Part shown: positions 54,956-64,000 of the stretch, piece after piece
Position numbering within the stretch: position 1 is the first letter of the stretch
How the letters are laid out: each line of letters starts with the position of its first letter
NCBI RefSeq assembly: GCF_021190955.1
Contig: NZ_JAIOAO010000008.1
Location: forward strand, 1-64,000
Source: Parachryseolinea silvisoli
GTDB taxonomy: Bacteria; Bacteroidota; Bacteroidia; Cytophagales; Cyclobacteriaceae
Direction: 5' to 3'
Length of the DNA stretch: 64,000 nt
Made by a program: the position numbers and the translations under genes
Notes under the pieces: generated by a model
Databases searched by the model: none
The model's input: the letters and a program-made list of their open reading frames with translations, nothing else
What the model was told of the DNA's origin: nothing

Positions 54956-57900
54956 CTATTTTAACACTTGAATTTTATATTGGCTTTCGCCTTCGTCGAT
55001 CTTAACCTTGAGGATCACCAGCTGGCTCGCCGCGGTCACGTCGTGCAGATCATACGTCAGCGTCTGCTCACCACGCCTGCCCTTGCCGCTAGCGAGTGTG
55101 GCCAGCTTGCGGCCCATCAGGTCGAACAGCTCGAGGGCGAGGTCTTCGCCGCCGGCTAAGTTCAACCGCACGACGATCATGCCGTGTGACGGGTTCGGGA
55201 ATACCGACACGTGACTGTTGCCCGGTCCTTCCGGCAAGCCTGTTACCGGATCCCCTTCTTTCTCTACCACGATATAGTCTGCTTTCGTTACCGGGGCGCT
55301 GACGCCGGTGGCGTTGGTGGCTACGAGCGTTACGTCATATACACCCGGCGTTGCGTAGGTCACTACCGGCGACGTTTCACTCGAAGTGGCCGGCGTACCG
55401 CCTTCGAATGTCCACGCCCATGCGGTGGCGCCGTGTGTGCTCAGGTCGGTGAACGTTACGTTTTCGCCTGTTTTGATCTTTACGCGGTCTGCCGAGAAGT
55501 CCGCTACCGGCGGCTGCGCGCCCAGGTCGGCGTTCAAGGCAAATATCACCGTGGCGGAGGCATCAAACTTCACATCGTTGCCGGTCGCATCGGGTTGTGC
55601 GGCGTTGTTGCCGTTCGGGTGCTGTACGGAGAAGAAGCCATATTTGAAGTCAGGCGAGAAGGTCAAGCCCGTAGGCTCCGAACCGGCCGGCATCGACGCG
55701 AACAGCTCCACTTTCGGGTTGGACTGCGTGTGGTCGGGACGTACTACCCAGATGTAGTAGTTGTCGCCGTCCTGCAGCACCCACAGGTTGCCTTTGTCGT
55801 CGAAGGTGAGGTTGTCGTTACCGCCACCCCAGGCTTCGGTTACTACACCTTCTTTGGTGGTGATGCTGTACGACGTGCCGCCCACAAACGTTTCGAAATC
55901 AGTTACGGTTCCACCGTCACGGAATCGGTACACGCGGCCTTTGCCTTTGGACGTGAAGTAGATCTTGCCGTCAATCGGGCTGATCTCCACATCTTCTACC
56001 CCATCGAAGTTTGTGCCGCCCAGCGAAGACGCCAGGCTGATGGTATTGTTGCGATCGTCTTTGGTCGTGTTCGGCACTTTCACCCAGACCGCTGTGCTGC
56101 CGGTAGGGTCGTTGCTCGACAGCGGCTGGTCGAGCTTCAGTACATACAGTGTACCGGCGGTGAGGTTACCGGCCACGTCGGCTACGAACTTATATACGCA
56201 GTGTGTACCACCGTCTTCGCCGTAGTATACGGTCTTGCCGTCGGCATGTACGACCACGTTTTCGTGGTTCATGCGACCCAGCGCCCACAGCTTATCTTGT
56301 TTACCGTCGCCATCGTAGTCTTTCACTTTCGAGGTGACCGGGTCGATCTCCACGGCCCAGCCTGCATCCTGGTAGCCATCGCCGTTTGAGTCGCCACCGT
56401 CAAGACTTTCCTCGCAGGTGATTACGGTACCCCATAGCGTAATACCACCGGAGCAGTTACGGGTTGTAGTCACCAGGGCATTGTTATACAGGTCCACGGC
56501 TTGCGTCGTGTCTACCACCCACAGGTTATTGTCCTTGTCGAGGTGCAGGTCAACGATCGATACACCGCCGGGGGTATTCTCGTGGTTCACCGACAGGTGT
56601 CCAAGCTCGCTGCTACCATCGATCGGTACATAGGCTGTAAAGTCGTGGTTGCCTGGTACGGTGCCGCTACCCTTTGTAAACGGGGTGCCTTGCTTGAAGA
56701 TCAGCTGGAAACGGTGTTGCTCCGGTATGATCATCTTTGTGGTCTGCCCCGTGGGGTGGATCGACGTGAAGCAGGCAATATGGTTGTCGGTACATTGTAC
56801 CGGCGGGTTCACGGACGGTGCATCTTTGATGTACAGGTCGAAGCCCAGGTCGGAGCTGCTGCCGTCGCGGTTGTGAATCTCTACCGCTAGCTGGTTGCGG
56901 CCGTTGCGGAAGACAGTCTTCGGCAATCGGAAGGTATAATAAGTGGTCTCTGCAGCACCGTCCACGATCGTAGACGAGAATGTCTGTGCGTTGATCGCAC
57001 CTTCGGGCATGTTGTCGCGGATCACTTCCAAGCCGTTGATGTATACCAGTGCGCCGTCGTCGCGGCGCATACCGATCTCGACTTCGTCGGCGATAACCGA
57101 GGTATCGACCATGATATCGCGGCGGAAGTAGGTCGTGATATACTTGTTGCCTCCGTCCGGACCATACGAAATGGTCGTTTTCACGGGGTCGCCATAGCCG
57201 AGGGCGCCTTGTCCGATGGCCCATGCGCGGTCGTCAGTATACGTGGTGTCTTTCCAGGCTACGGCGTCCAGGCTGATACCCTTGTCCAGGTAACGCCAGA
57301 GTGACTCTTTCACCAGGGGGTACGTTGCCGCCGGCAGCGGCGGTTCGGTAAAGCCTACCGCCAGATCAAAGCTCAGGTCCGAGCTGCTGGCCGAAGCCTG
57401 GTGCAGCTCCACAGCGATCACATTCGTGCCGTTGCGCAGCAGGTTCTTTGTCTTATAGCGGTAGTATGCGCGCTCGTCGGCGTTGTTTACCGTCGCCGAG
57501 GCGAATGTGTTGTAGGCTACGGGACCTTCCGGCATGTTGGTGCGGAAAGCTTCGGTGCCGTTTACGTATACAATCGCGCCGTCGTCGCGCAGCACATCAA
57601 AGAGCAGGGAGTCGTACGCCGTGCGATCTTTTACTTCGAAGAGATGACGCAGGTAGTAGGTCGTACGTTTGTTCTGCGCATCGCTGCCAAAGTTCAGTGT
57701 GGTGCTTTCGTTGCCGTCGCCGTAGCCGAGGATGGCATTGCCATACCGCCAGGCAGCGTCGTTGTAGTCCAGTGACTTCCAGTCGGCGCTTGTCAGGTCG
57801 GCACCGCTGTCGTCATATTTCCACGAGGCGCTTCTGGCCACGGGGAATGTACCGTTGTAATAACGATCCGGAATGACGTAAGTCACGATCAGGCGCGGCG

Positions 57901-60900
57901 CGTTGGCCGGGTTGTTCTCATACGCCTGCGCTACACGCTTGTCGGTATTTGCCGTATAGCCTTTGATCGCGCGGGCAGCCGGGTCGATCAGGGTAAACAG
58001 TACCGAGTTACCTTCTTTCCAGTTCGGGCGGCTTACGATCTCGTTCAGCAGCTCCGCCAGGTCGGGGGTGCGCTGGTCTGCACCGGCATCGCCAACCTTG
58101 GCAAATGGACCGGGCCGCCAGACGATCGTGTCACCCAGGAATTGGATGCGGTGGTAGATGTCGAAGTCGAAACTGCTCATCTCGTTCGGGCTGTCGGTAT
58201 CTTCGATGCCAATCAGGATATTCGGCTGACCGGTAGTATTTACCTCGTCTACCACAAACTGCAGATAGGCGTGCTCGATCACCGACCCTTGCGGAATGTT
58301 GATGCCGTTGAAGCGCACGCCGATCAGCTGATCGCTCGCGCCATCTTTCGTAAATTCAATGTCGCTGCTGGTGAGGTACATTTTACCCGAAGCAATGTCT
58401 TGCTCCGCATCGTCGTTGCCGGTATTTACCTGGTATTCTGCAGACACCGGTGCCGCCGTTCCCACTTTCCAGGCCAGGTGGTAGATTTCTTCCTGTAATG
58501 TCACGGATGCAAACTCTACTTCCTTGCCGTTGAAGGTGCCCTCGGCAGCGATGGTTGGTTTCGCGGCCATGTCACCCTGCAGGAGCAGAAACTTTGTCGC
58601 TTTCGCGGCGATCGTGTTGGGATTCGCAACCAGTTTGCTCAGGTCGATCTTTACCGTAGCGCGCGTCAGGTTCAGCGGCTTTACTTTCCAGCCGCCTTTC
58701 ATGTATACTGTATCCGTTGTATTGGGCACCGGAATGATCTGGTTGTTGGCTTCGCGGCCCGCCACCAGGTTGCTATAGTAGTCGGTCACACGGTCTTTCA
58801 GTAAAAGGCCATTGGTGCCGGCATTCTTCAGGCTCCAGCTTGCGGACACTGCTTCGTTATAGGGAGCTGTGAACGTTCCTACCGGGGTCGTGGCCGGAAC
58901 CAGGGAAGCCTTCGTATACGGAATGGAACCGCCTTGCGAACCGGTGTTGATGATGTTCTGACCGGTTGCCTGATCGAAGCTGAAGTGGTACACCAGGTTC
59001 TTCTCACCTGACGGCAAGGTCTGGTGCATTTGCTGGCGGATCTCCGCTTGTGTCTTCGCTTTGTTCCAGATGCGGAACTCGTCAATCGTTACCAGGCTCT
59101 CGTTGTTGTTGAACAGGTTTGTCGCAAACGCCATGTTGTAGGCATTGGGTTGGAACGTACCCGTGGCAACGCTGTCGATCAGCTCGCCGTTGATATAGAA
59201 ACGGAAGTATTTGTTCGGTGTTACGGTCACCGCTGCGTGGTTCCACTCGCCAATATTCCAGGGAGTGGTCGAGCTGATGGTATTCCAGCCGCCGCTCTGA
59301 CCTTTTCCGAGGATCGTCTGCAGCGCATTGTTGCCGCGGAACTCGAACTCAAACCCGGCAAAGTAGCCGTCGCGACTGCTGCTGAAGCCGATCAGTTTGC
59401 CGTACTCGGCAGGATCAGCGTTCAGCTTCGCCCATACCTCGATCGTGAACTCACCCGACAGGGCATTGTTGACATCTGCATAGGGAATCGAAACATTGTG
59501 ACCGGCGGCCAGGTCCAGGGCACCACCCTGCTTGCCAATGATGCCGTCCATGTCGGTTTCATACCCCAGGTAGTACACGCCAAAGTCCAGCGCCAGGTCT
59601 GTAAACTCGACCAGGTTGCCCGTGCGTTTACCGGTCGCGACAATCTCGTGCTTGCCTTCGGGATCACCTTGTAACAAGTAGAACGATTTCGCCAGCGCCG
59701 TCACCGAGTCGGGACGGTGAAAGACAGACGCCAGGTCGATCAATGTCGTCGCACGCTCGATGTTCTGCGCGTTGAGCAACCAACCGCCTTTCACATAGTA
59801 GTGGTTCGCGTCGCTACCGATGGTGGCCAGGCCGTTGTTACGGTCTCTGCCGACGATCACGTTATTTGCCGGGCCTTTGATGGCTTCCTTCAGGTAAAGG
59901 CCGTTCGTGACGGTATTCTGACGGCTCCAGTTGCCCGTGATGTATTTGCTGTATAGCGGCGCCATGTCGTTAACGACCGGGCTGGTCGCATCGACGATGT
60001 TTGCTTTCGCATAGGCAATGCTGTCTTTCTTTACACCGCGGTTGATCAGGTAACCTTTGTCGGCCTGATCGGCCGTATAATTATAGATCAGTGTAGGATC
60101 TTCATCGGTCACGCTCAGGTGCATTTGGGCACGGATCTCGGCTTCGGTCTTCACCTTGTTCCATACCCGGACTTCGTCCATCATCGACACGGCTTCGCTC
60201 TTATAGTTGACGCTGTGCGAGATGCCGAAGTTCCAGTTTGTGTTGGTTGCAAATGTGTTGAACGCTTTCGTACCGACCAGCACGCCGTTGACGTACATCC
60301 TGGCGGTCTTGCCGGCCGGCGACACCGTCACAGCGAGGTGGTTCCACTCGTCGAGGTTCAGGGGTGTACCGGTATCGATCTTGTTCCAGTCGGCGGTATT
60401 CGTACCAAAGGAAGCCGAAACAATTTTATTGCTGTTGTACTCGATCACCATGCCGGAGGTATTGTTGTTGATCCGGCCGTGGTTGGAGACCAGCGGCACG
60501 TTGCCCCCGGCGGCAGGTGCCTTCATGACACGCGCCCACAGCTCGAGTGTAAACTCGCCTGCAAACACCGGGTTGATGTCCGCGAACGGAATCTGGGCCG
60601 AATGCCCCCCAAGGAACGACACGTTCCCCCCGCGGTCGAACAGCGCCGTGGTGTCGGCCTTCCAACCCAGGTAATACACGCCTTCTTCCAGCACGGTGTT
60701 ACGGAATGTTACCGTGCGGCCGTCAAAGCTGCCTTCGTTCACAACGGAGAACGCTCCCGCTTCATCTTGCTGCATCCAGAAATATTCGCGGGCAATACGA
60801 CGGATCGAGTCCGCCTTCGGCAAGCTCTCGTCCAGGTCGATTGTAAAATTGCCAAACGGATAGTTCTGCGGTTCGAGCTGCCAGCCACCGGCCAGGTAGT

Positions 60901-63703
60901 ACGTCTGACTTTCTTTCGCCGTCGGCAGCATGCCCAGGTCAACTTGTTTCCCCACTACCAGGTTGCTGGTGTAGGACGTGATCGGCTCGGTCAGCGCAAA
61001 GCCTACGTTGGATTTAAGCGCGCCTTTGCTCCAATAGCCCGTAACAGACTGCCGGTAGGCCGGTGTCAACTCGGCGACAGGCGATGTGCCCGCCGTCAAC
61101 GATGCGCCTGCGAGCGGAAGTGTGTACGCAATTTTTCCTTTGCTGGCAACGGTGGTACCGGTTGCCTCCGAGAAGTCATAGTAGATTTCAAGTCCTTGTT
61201 CTTTTCCGGTCAGGGTGTGGAACATGTATTTGCGAATGCTGTCTTGCGGCAGGGCGCGGCTCCAGATGCGGAACTCGTCCAGCTCGGACTGCGTACCGCC
61301 GCCGGTATACGACGGGCTGTGGCCAATGCCCATACCCTTGGGGTTGGGTGTATACGGCGAGATTACTTCGCCGGCCATTTCACCGTTGATATAGTAGGTC
61401 CATTTGCCACCGGCATACGACAGCGCGATGTGGTTCCATTCGCCGATGTTCCAGGCGGAACCTTTGTTTTGCAGGCCTGTCTGCCAGCTGCCGGTGTTGT
61501 TTCCCAGCGTCACGCTGAGCTTGTTCGAGCTGGGGTATTCAAAGCCGATGCCGGTTGTATTGTTGTTGGGCAGACGGCCGTTGCTGGCCACGATCTTTGT
61601 GTTGTCGCCCGGGTCGGCATTCAGCTTGCCCCAGAACTCCAGCGTGAAGTCGCCCTTCATGGCGGCGCCGATAACTTCTTCCGGTAATGTCGTGGTGGAA
61701 GAACCTCCGAGCTTCAAGACGTTCCCCCGGGTGCTGACAAAATCCGCCAGGTCTTTTACCGTGTTGTCGGAAACCAACTTGCCGTACACGCTCACTTCAT
61801 CCAGTAAACCGATAAAGTGACGGTTGTTTGCATCGTTGCCCAGCATCCACGCTGTGGCCGATGCTACAGAAGGATCGACGTTAGACCATTGCTGTACCAA
61901 CTGACCATTGTAATAAAGCGACAACTGGTGCCTTACGTTATCGTATTGCCACAGCATGTGTGCCCAGCGATTGACCAGCACTTTTTGCGTGCCGGTATAT
62001 TGTTTCTTTGATGACAGGTCGGTGTACTGCGGGTAACCATCTTTGTCAAAGCCCAACGTCACACCGGTGTTGCCGCCGGTGGAGATCAGGGCCGATCCAT
62101 TCGCACCAAACTGCGACGGGTTCACCCAATATCCTACGGTAAACGGACGATCGTGCAGATCGAGTACGCCCGTGTGCGTCAGTTGTAACGACGAACCACC
62201 GCTGAATTGCAGCGCGTGGCCGGCTACTCCATTTTTATCCGTGCCGTAAGAAACGCCTGTGCCCTGTACGTTGTGGTCATAGGTCGAAGAGTCTTTCAGC
62301 GCGCCGGCAAAGCTCAGGAACAGCTTACGGGTGTCGGCGTCCACACTCTTTAACATGTCGGCGTGAATGACGCTGGTGAAATACGGCTGCCCTTGCACGT
62401 TCACATACTCGATCTTCATGCGACGGTCGTTTGCTTCGCCATACACATTGACACGCAGGTAGGTTTGTTTCACGCCGCGCAGGATGCGGTCGCTCGTGTA
62501 ATCAACCGTATGTTGACCGTTGCCGATGTCGGAGTTCAGGTTGCCGGAGATCATGTCGAACAGCGGATATTTTACATCGCCGTAGCGGCCGTAAAATTCC
62601 TGTTCGTGAATGTCCGCGCTGAAACACAACACACCGTCGATATTCTTCTCTTGAATATACGCGATGAGCTCGGTGGCTTGCCGGGTGACGGAGAAGTTAC
62701 GACCGCCCCAATGCTTTGCAAAAGACGGGGTGCCGTTGATCAGCACCTTGAACGTTGCTTTCGAGTTCAACAGCGCTTGCTTCAGCCATGCCAGCTGTTC
62801 GGGGCCGAGGTGCTGCTCGACGCCGTCGCGGTAGCTGCGGTTGTCGAGCAGGAAATACTCGACGTCTTTATATACATACGACGAAAAAAGCCCCTGCCCT
62901 TCTTTGGTGCGTCCATAGTGCGGGTTGGGCCACCAGTCCATAAAGATCTCTTTCATCTCGCCCAGTGTGGGCAAGGTCTTGTTGAATTCGTTGGGGCCGG
63001 TATCGTGGTTGTCGGTAATGGCCAGCTGCGGCATGGCGCGCGTCAGCGAGTCGTGGTAGGTGCGGTAGAACGCATACCGTGCAAAGGCCATGTCTTTATT
63101 GGCCCAGTCGTCGATGCCGTCGGGGCATTGGCCCATGGCGTGTTGTAAGCCCAGCAGATACGTTGCGTCACCCGTCCAGATCATCAGGTCACTTCCTTCA
63201 CCCGCCATTCGGTTATACATTCCCGGATCGCCGTTGACGTGGGTCTGTGCCTCCGGGCGGTCTATACAGCGGCGCAGGTCATAGATCCGTCCGCAGCCAC
63301 CGGTCAGGAACTCGAAGTCGGAGAGCTGCTCGGCGGTGTTGCGAATAGTCGCGGTACGACCCTTCGCACGCGTACCGTTGCGCTTGATCACTGCGGTATA
63401 CGTGGCGCCCGGCGTCAGCTTTGGATACACAAACGACCGGAGGTTATATCCCAACCGGTCATCACTGTTATATACTGTTCCTTCCAACGGGGCCCCCGGG
63501 GCCGTTCCGGTCACTTCCAGCGTGATCGCGTCGCCTAGACCCGTGTTCGACTTGGTGACCACCCAAACTCGTACAGAGTCGTGGTAGACCGGACTGAACA
63601 TCGGGCCGAAGACGATGGAGTCGCCTGGCAGCACCTGACCCATTACCGTCATGGATGTCATCCAGGCAAACAGCAACAGCGTCCAGATCATCATTCTTTT
63701 CAT
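54956..63703 (-). CDS. Giant T9SS protein joining PhoD-like and PhoX-like phosphatases
   Basis: 2915 residues. Signal peptide 1-22 (SMTVMG, then Q). PhoD-like metallophosphatase at about 25-450: GGCGRIYDLRRC, MIWTGDATYL near 174, AITDNHDTGPNEFN near 229, CFSADIHEQEFYG near 361. Four LamG/concanavalin-like domains begin near 465, 661, 1024 and 1394 (each with FTVGYWV, FTLEFWG, FTLELWA or FTIEVWA); the last three form about 360-residue repeated modules. At about 1750-1945 lies a DNRLRE-like domain, then two sister modules (about 1950 and 2121). A PhoX/DUF839-like domain follows at about 2300-2720: SVNHENTPGG, CSGGITLWGTVITCEES (family iron-ligand Cys), GRMNHENV, YYGEDGGTHCVYKF. Finally PKD (about 2733-2815) and a T9SS tail (VFPNPSHGMIVVRLNLAGG). 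It probably releases phosphate outside the cell. It is the only gene on its minus-strand message before the hairpin. Confidence 0.9.
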   Translation of the reverse strand: MKRMMIWTLLLFAWMTSMTVMGQVLPGDSIVFGPMFSPVYHDSVRVWVVTKSNTGLGDAITLEVTGTAPGAPLEGTVYNSDDRLGYNLRSFVYPKLTPGATYTAVIKRNGTRAKGRTATIRNTAEQLSDFEFLTGGCGRIYDLRRCIDRPEAQTHVNGDPGMYNRMAGEGSDLMIWTGDATYLLGLQHAMGQCPDGIDDWANKDMAFARYAFYRTYHDSLTRAMPQLAITDNHDTGPNEFNKTLPTLGEMKEIFMDWWPNPHYGRTKEGQGLFSSYVYKDVEYFLLDNRSYRDGVEQHLGPEQLAWLKQALLNSKATFKVLINGTPSFAKHWGGRNFSVTRQATELIAYIQEKNIDGVLCFSADIHEQEFYGRYGDVKYPLFDMISGNLNSDIGNGQHTVDYTSDRILRGVKQTYLRVNVYGEANDRRMKIEYVNVQGQPYFTSVIHADMLKSVDADTRKLFLSFAGALKDSSTYDHNVQGTGVSYGTDKNGVAGHALQFSGGSSLQLTHTGVLDLHDRPFTVGYWVNPSQFGANGSALISTGGNTGVTLGFDKDGYPQYTDLSSKKQYTGTQKVLVNRWAHMLWQYDNVRHQLSLYYNGQLVQQWSNVDPSVASATAWMLGNDANNRHFIGLLDEVSVYGKLVSDNTVKDLADFVSTRGNVLKLGGSSTTTLPEEVIGAAMKGDFTLEFWGKLNADPGDNTKIVASNGRLPNNNTTGIGFEYPSSNKLSVTLGNNTGSWQTGLQNKGSAWNIGEWNHIALSYAGGKWTYYINGEMAGEVISPYTPNPKGMGIGHSPSYTGGGTQSELDEFRIWSRALPQDSIRKYMFHTLTGKEQGLEIYYDFSEATGTTVASKGKIAYTLPLAGASLTAGTSPVAELTPAYRQSVTGYWSKGALKSNVGFALTEPITSYTSNLVVGKQVDLGMLPTAKESQTYYLAGGWQLEPQNYPFGNFTIDLDESLPKADSIRRIAREYFWMQQDEAGAFSVVNEGSFDGRTVTFRNTVLEEGVYYLGWKADTTALFDRGGNVSFLGGHSAQIPFADINPVFAGEFTLELWARVMKAPAAGGNVPLVSNHGRINNNTSGMVIEYNSNKIVSASFGTNTADWNKIDTGTPLNLDEWNHLAVTVSPAGKTARMYVNGVLVGTKAFNTFATNTNWNFGISHSVNYKSEAVSMMDEVRVWNKVKTEAEIRAQMHLSVTDEDPTLIYNYTADQADKGYLINRGVKKDSIAYAKANIVDATSPVVNDMAPLYSKYITGNWSRQNTVTNGLYLKEAIKGPANNVIVGRDRNNGLATIGSDANHYYVKGGWLLNAQNIERATTLIDLASVFHRPDSVTALAKSFYLLQGDPEGKHEIVATGKRTGNLVEFTDLALDFGVYYLGYETDMDGIIGKQGGALDLAAGHNVSIPYADVNNALSGEFTIEVWAKLNADPAEYGKLIGFSSSRDGYFAGFEFEFRGNNALQTILGKGQSGGWNTISSTTPWNIGEWNHAAVTVTPNKYFRFYINGELIDSVATGTFQPNAYNMAFATNLFNNNESLVTIDEFRIWNKAKTQAEIRQQMHQTLPSGEKNLVYHFSFDQATGQNIINTGSQGGSIPYTKASLVPATTPVGTFTAPYNEAVSASWSLKNAGTNGLLLKDRVTDYYSNLVAGREANNQIIPVPNTTDTVYMKGGWKVKPLNLTRATVKIDLSKLVANPNTIAAKATKFLLLQGDMAAKPTIAAEGTFNGKEVEFASVTLQEEIYHLAWKVGTAAPVSAEYQVNTGNDDAEQDIASGKMYLTSSDIEFTKDGASDQLIGVRFNGINIPQGSVIEHAYLQFVVDEVNTTGQPNILIGIEDTDSPNEMSSFDFDIYHRIQFLGDTIVWRPGPFAKVGDAGADQRTPDLAELLNEIVSRPNWKEGNSVLFTLIDPAARAIKGYTANTDKRVAQAYENNPANAPRLIVTYVIPDRYYNGTFPVARSASWKYDDSGADLTSADWKSLDYNDAAWRYGNAILGYGDGNESTTLNFGSDAQNKRTTYYLRHLFEVKDRTAYDSLLFDVLRDDGAIVYVNGTEAFRTNMPEGPVAYNTFASATVNNADERAYYRYKTKNLLRNGTNVIAVELHQASASSSDLSFDLAVGFTEPPLPAATYPLVKESLWRYLDKGISLDAVAWKDTTYTDDRAWAIGQGALGYGDPVKTTISYGPDGGNKYITTYFRRDIMVDTSVIADEVEIGMRRDDGALVYINGLEVIRDNMPEGAINAQTFSSTIVDGAAETTYYTFRLPKTVFRNGRNQLAVEIHNRDGSSSDLGFDLYIKDAPSVNPPVQCTDNHIACFTSIHPTGQTTKMIIPEQHRFQLIFKQGTPFTKGSGTVPGNHDFTAYVPIDGSSELGHLSVNHENTPGGVSIVDLHLDKDNNLWVVDTTQAVDLYNNALVTTTRNCSGGITLWGTVITCEESLDGGDSNGDGYQDAGWAVEIDPVTSKVKDYDGDGKQDKLWALGRMNHENVVVHADGKTVYYGEDGGTHCVYKFVADVAGNLTAGTLYVLKLDQPLSSNDPTGSTAVWVKVPNTTKDDRNNTISLASSLGGTNFDGVEDVEISPIDGKIYFTSKGKGRVYRFRDGGTVTDFETFVGGTSYSITTKEGVVTEAWGGGNDNLTFDDKGNLWVLQDGDNYYIWVVRPDHTQSNPKVELFASMPAGSEPTGLTFSPDFKYGFFSVQHPNGNNAAQPDATGNDVKFDASATVIFALNADLGAQPPVADFSADRVKIKTGENVTFTDLSTHGATAWAWTFEGGTPATSSETSPVVTYATPGVYDVTLVATNATGVSAPVTKADYIVVEKEGDPVTGLPEGPGNSHVSVFPNPSHGMIVVRLNLAGGEDLALELFDLMGRKLATLASGKGRRGEQTLTYDLHDVTAASQLVILKVKIDEGESQYKIQVLK

Positions 63704-64000
63704 ACTTGGGGAGATGTGAGATGTGTGTAATTTTCGATGCGCAAAAATGAGATTCTCAGGGAGACGTAGTATAGGGAAGAGATTAAGGTATTTTTAACAA
63801 TTCACTGAATTGACGGGAGAAACTTCATGTTGTGTTCATGCGGGGCGGAGCTGGTATAGATAAAGAGGGAAATTTGTTTATTGGGAGTAAACAGGGCGGT
63901 AATACGGATATATACTGCATCGTTTGCAGCAGGCGGTGAGTGGTAAAGATTTGTTGTAGGTGGGTTAGGGCGGATGCACCAGGTAATATTAAGTATAACG
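63704..64000. other. Upstream region of the giant phosphatase gene, to the window edge
   Basis: About 300 bp. It should contain the promoter of the giant gene on the minus strand; the stretch 63720-63810 is AT-rich, but I could not fix a -33/-7 pair. A Pho-box-like direct repeat was looked for and not found. No gene is seen. Confidence 0.35.

Noticed and set aside
55211-56389. 392-codon plus-strand frame
   Set aside because: Antisense to the clearly coding PhoX-like and PKD parts of the giant protein; composition is Arg/Val/Gly-rich shadow sequence.
60119-61687. 522-codon plus-strand frame
   Set aside because: It is antisense to the LamG modules of the giant phosphatase gene. The repetitive GC-biased codons there leave the opposite strand open; no recognisable domain or ribosome site.
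63704-64000. Pho box upstream of the phosphatase gene
   Set aside because: I looked for the CTGTCAT-type direct repeat and found none; regulation by phosphate cannot be claimed from sequence.

Overview
The window reads as chromosomal DNA of a member of the Bacteroidota, most likely Cytophagales or a close relative. The supporting evidence is the two C-terminal type IX secretion (T9SS) sorting domains, the SpvB/RHS-type secreted protein set, the short RpoD form without region 1.1, a hybrid sensor kinase with propeller repeats, and promoters of the TTG-(about 20)-TAnnTTTG type. Base composition is moderate in GC, with a more AT-rich stretch around 32-36 kb. I saw no tRNA, rRNA, CRISPR array, integrase or intact insertion sequence.

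Layout. 1-9.1 kb (minus strand): a tandem of three secreted RHS/YD-repeat and LRR proteins; the last one runs off the left edge. 9.4-12.8 kb: a PhnA-like zinc-ribbon protein, two small hypothetical proteins, a Bacteroidota-specific hypothetical protein and a DoxX-like membrane protein. 12.9-18.7 kb (minus): a compact RND efflux operon (outer-membrane channel, inner-membrane pump, periplasmic adaptor). 19-21 kb: an AraC regulator with an aldo/keto reductase. 21-24.3 kb: a KefB-like antiporter, a hypothetical protein, and a truncated copy of that hypothetical interrupted by an 11-bp tandem array. 24.7-31.8 kb (plus): an L-rhamnose utilisation locus (GntR regulator, RhaT transporter, aldolase/dehydrogenase fusion, isomerase, kinase). 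32-36.2 kb: a 1367-residue hybrid sensor kinase. 36.2-38.3 kb: two coupled DUF2157-like membrane proteins. 38.4-38.9 kb: an SRPBCC protein. 39-44.6 kb: a secreted PHP-type metallohydrolase with two CBM3-like modules. 44.7-48 kb: a decarboxylase-type amidohydrolase, an NmrA-like oxidoreductase divergent from an HxlR regulator, and a VOC protein. 48.3-51 kb: Hsp20, a second antiporter and an RpoD-type sigma factor. 51.8-54.9 kb: a PQQ-like propeller protein and an LRR protein. 55-63.7 kb: a 2915-residue secreted protein joining a PhoD-like and a PhoX-like phosphatase.

How the parts work together. The rhamnose genes form a complete path from uptake to dihydroxyacetone phosphate and lactate. The efflux genes encode all three layers of an envelope-spanning pump. 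The HxlR/NmrA pair has two back-to-back promoters, each with a palindrome over its predicted start site, which suggests one regulator controlling both directions. The two giant T9SS proteins point to extracellular or surface processing of phosphate-containing compounds and of polysaccharide-associated substrates.

The observations I rate highest are the PhoD+PhoX fusion, the PHP+CBM3 architecture, the HxlR/NmrA operator layout, the three-gene RHS set with a core-less middle member, and two families of small intergenic repeats. All functional statements come from reading the sequence and from family knowledge; no database search was possible.
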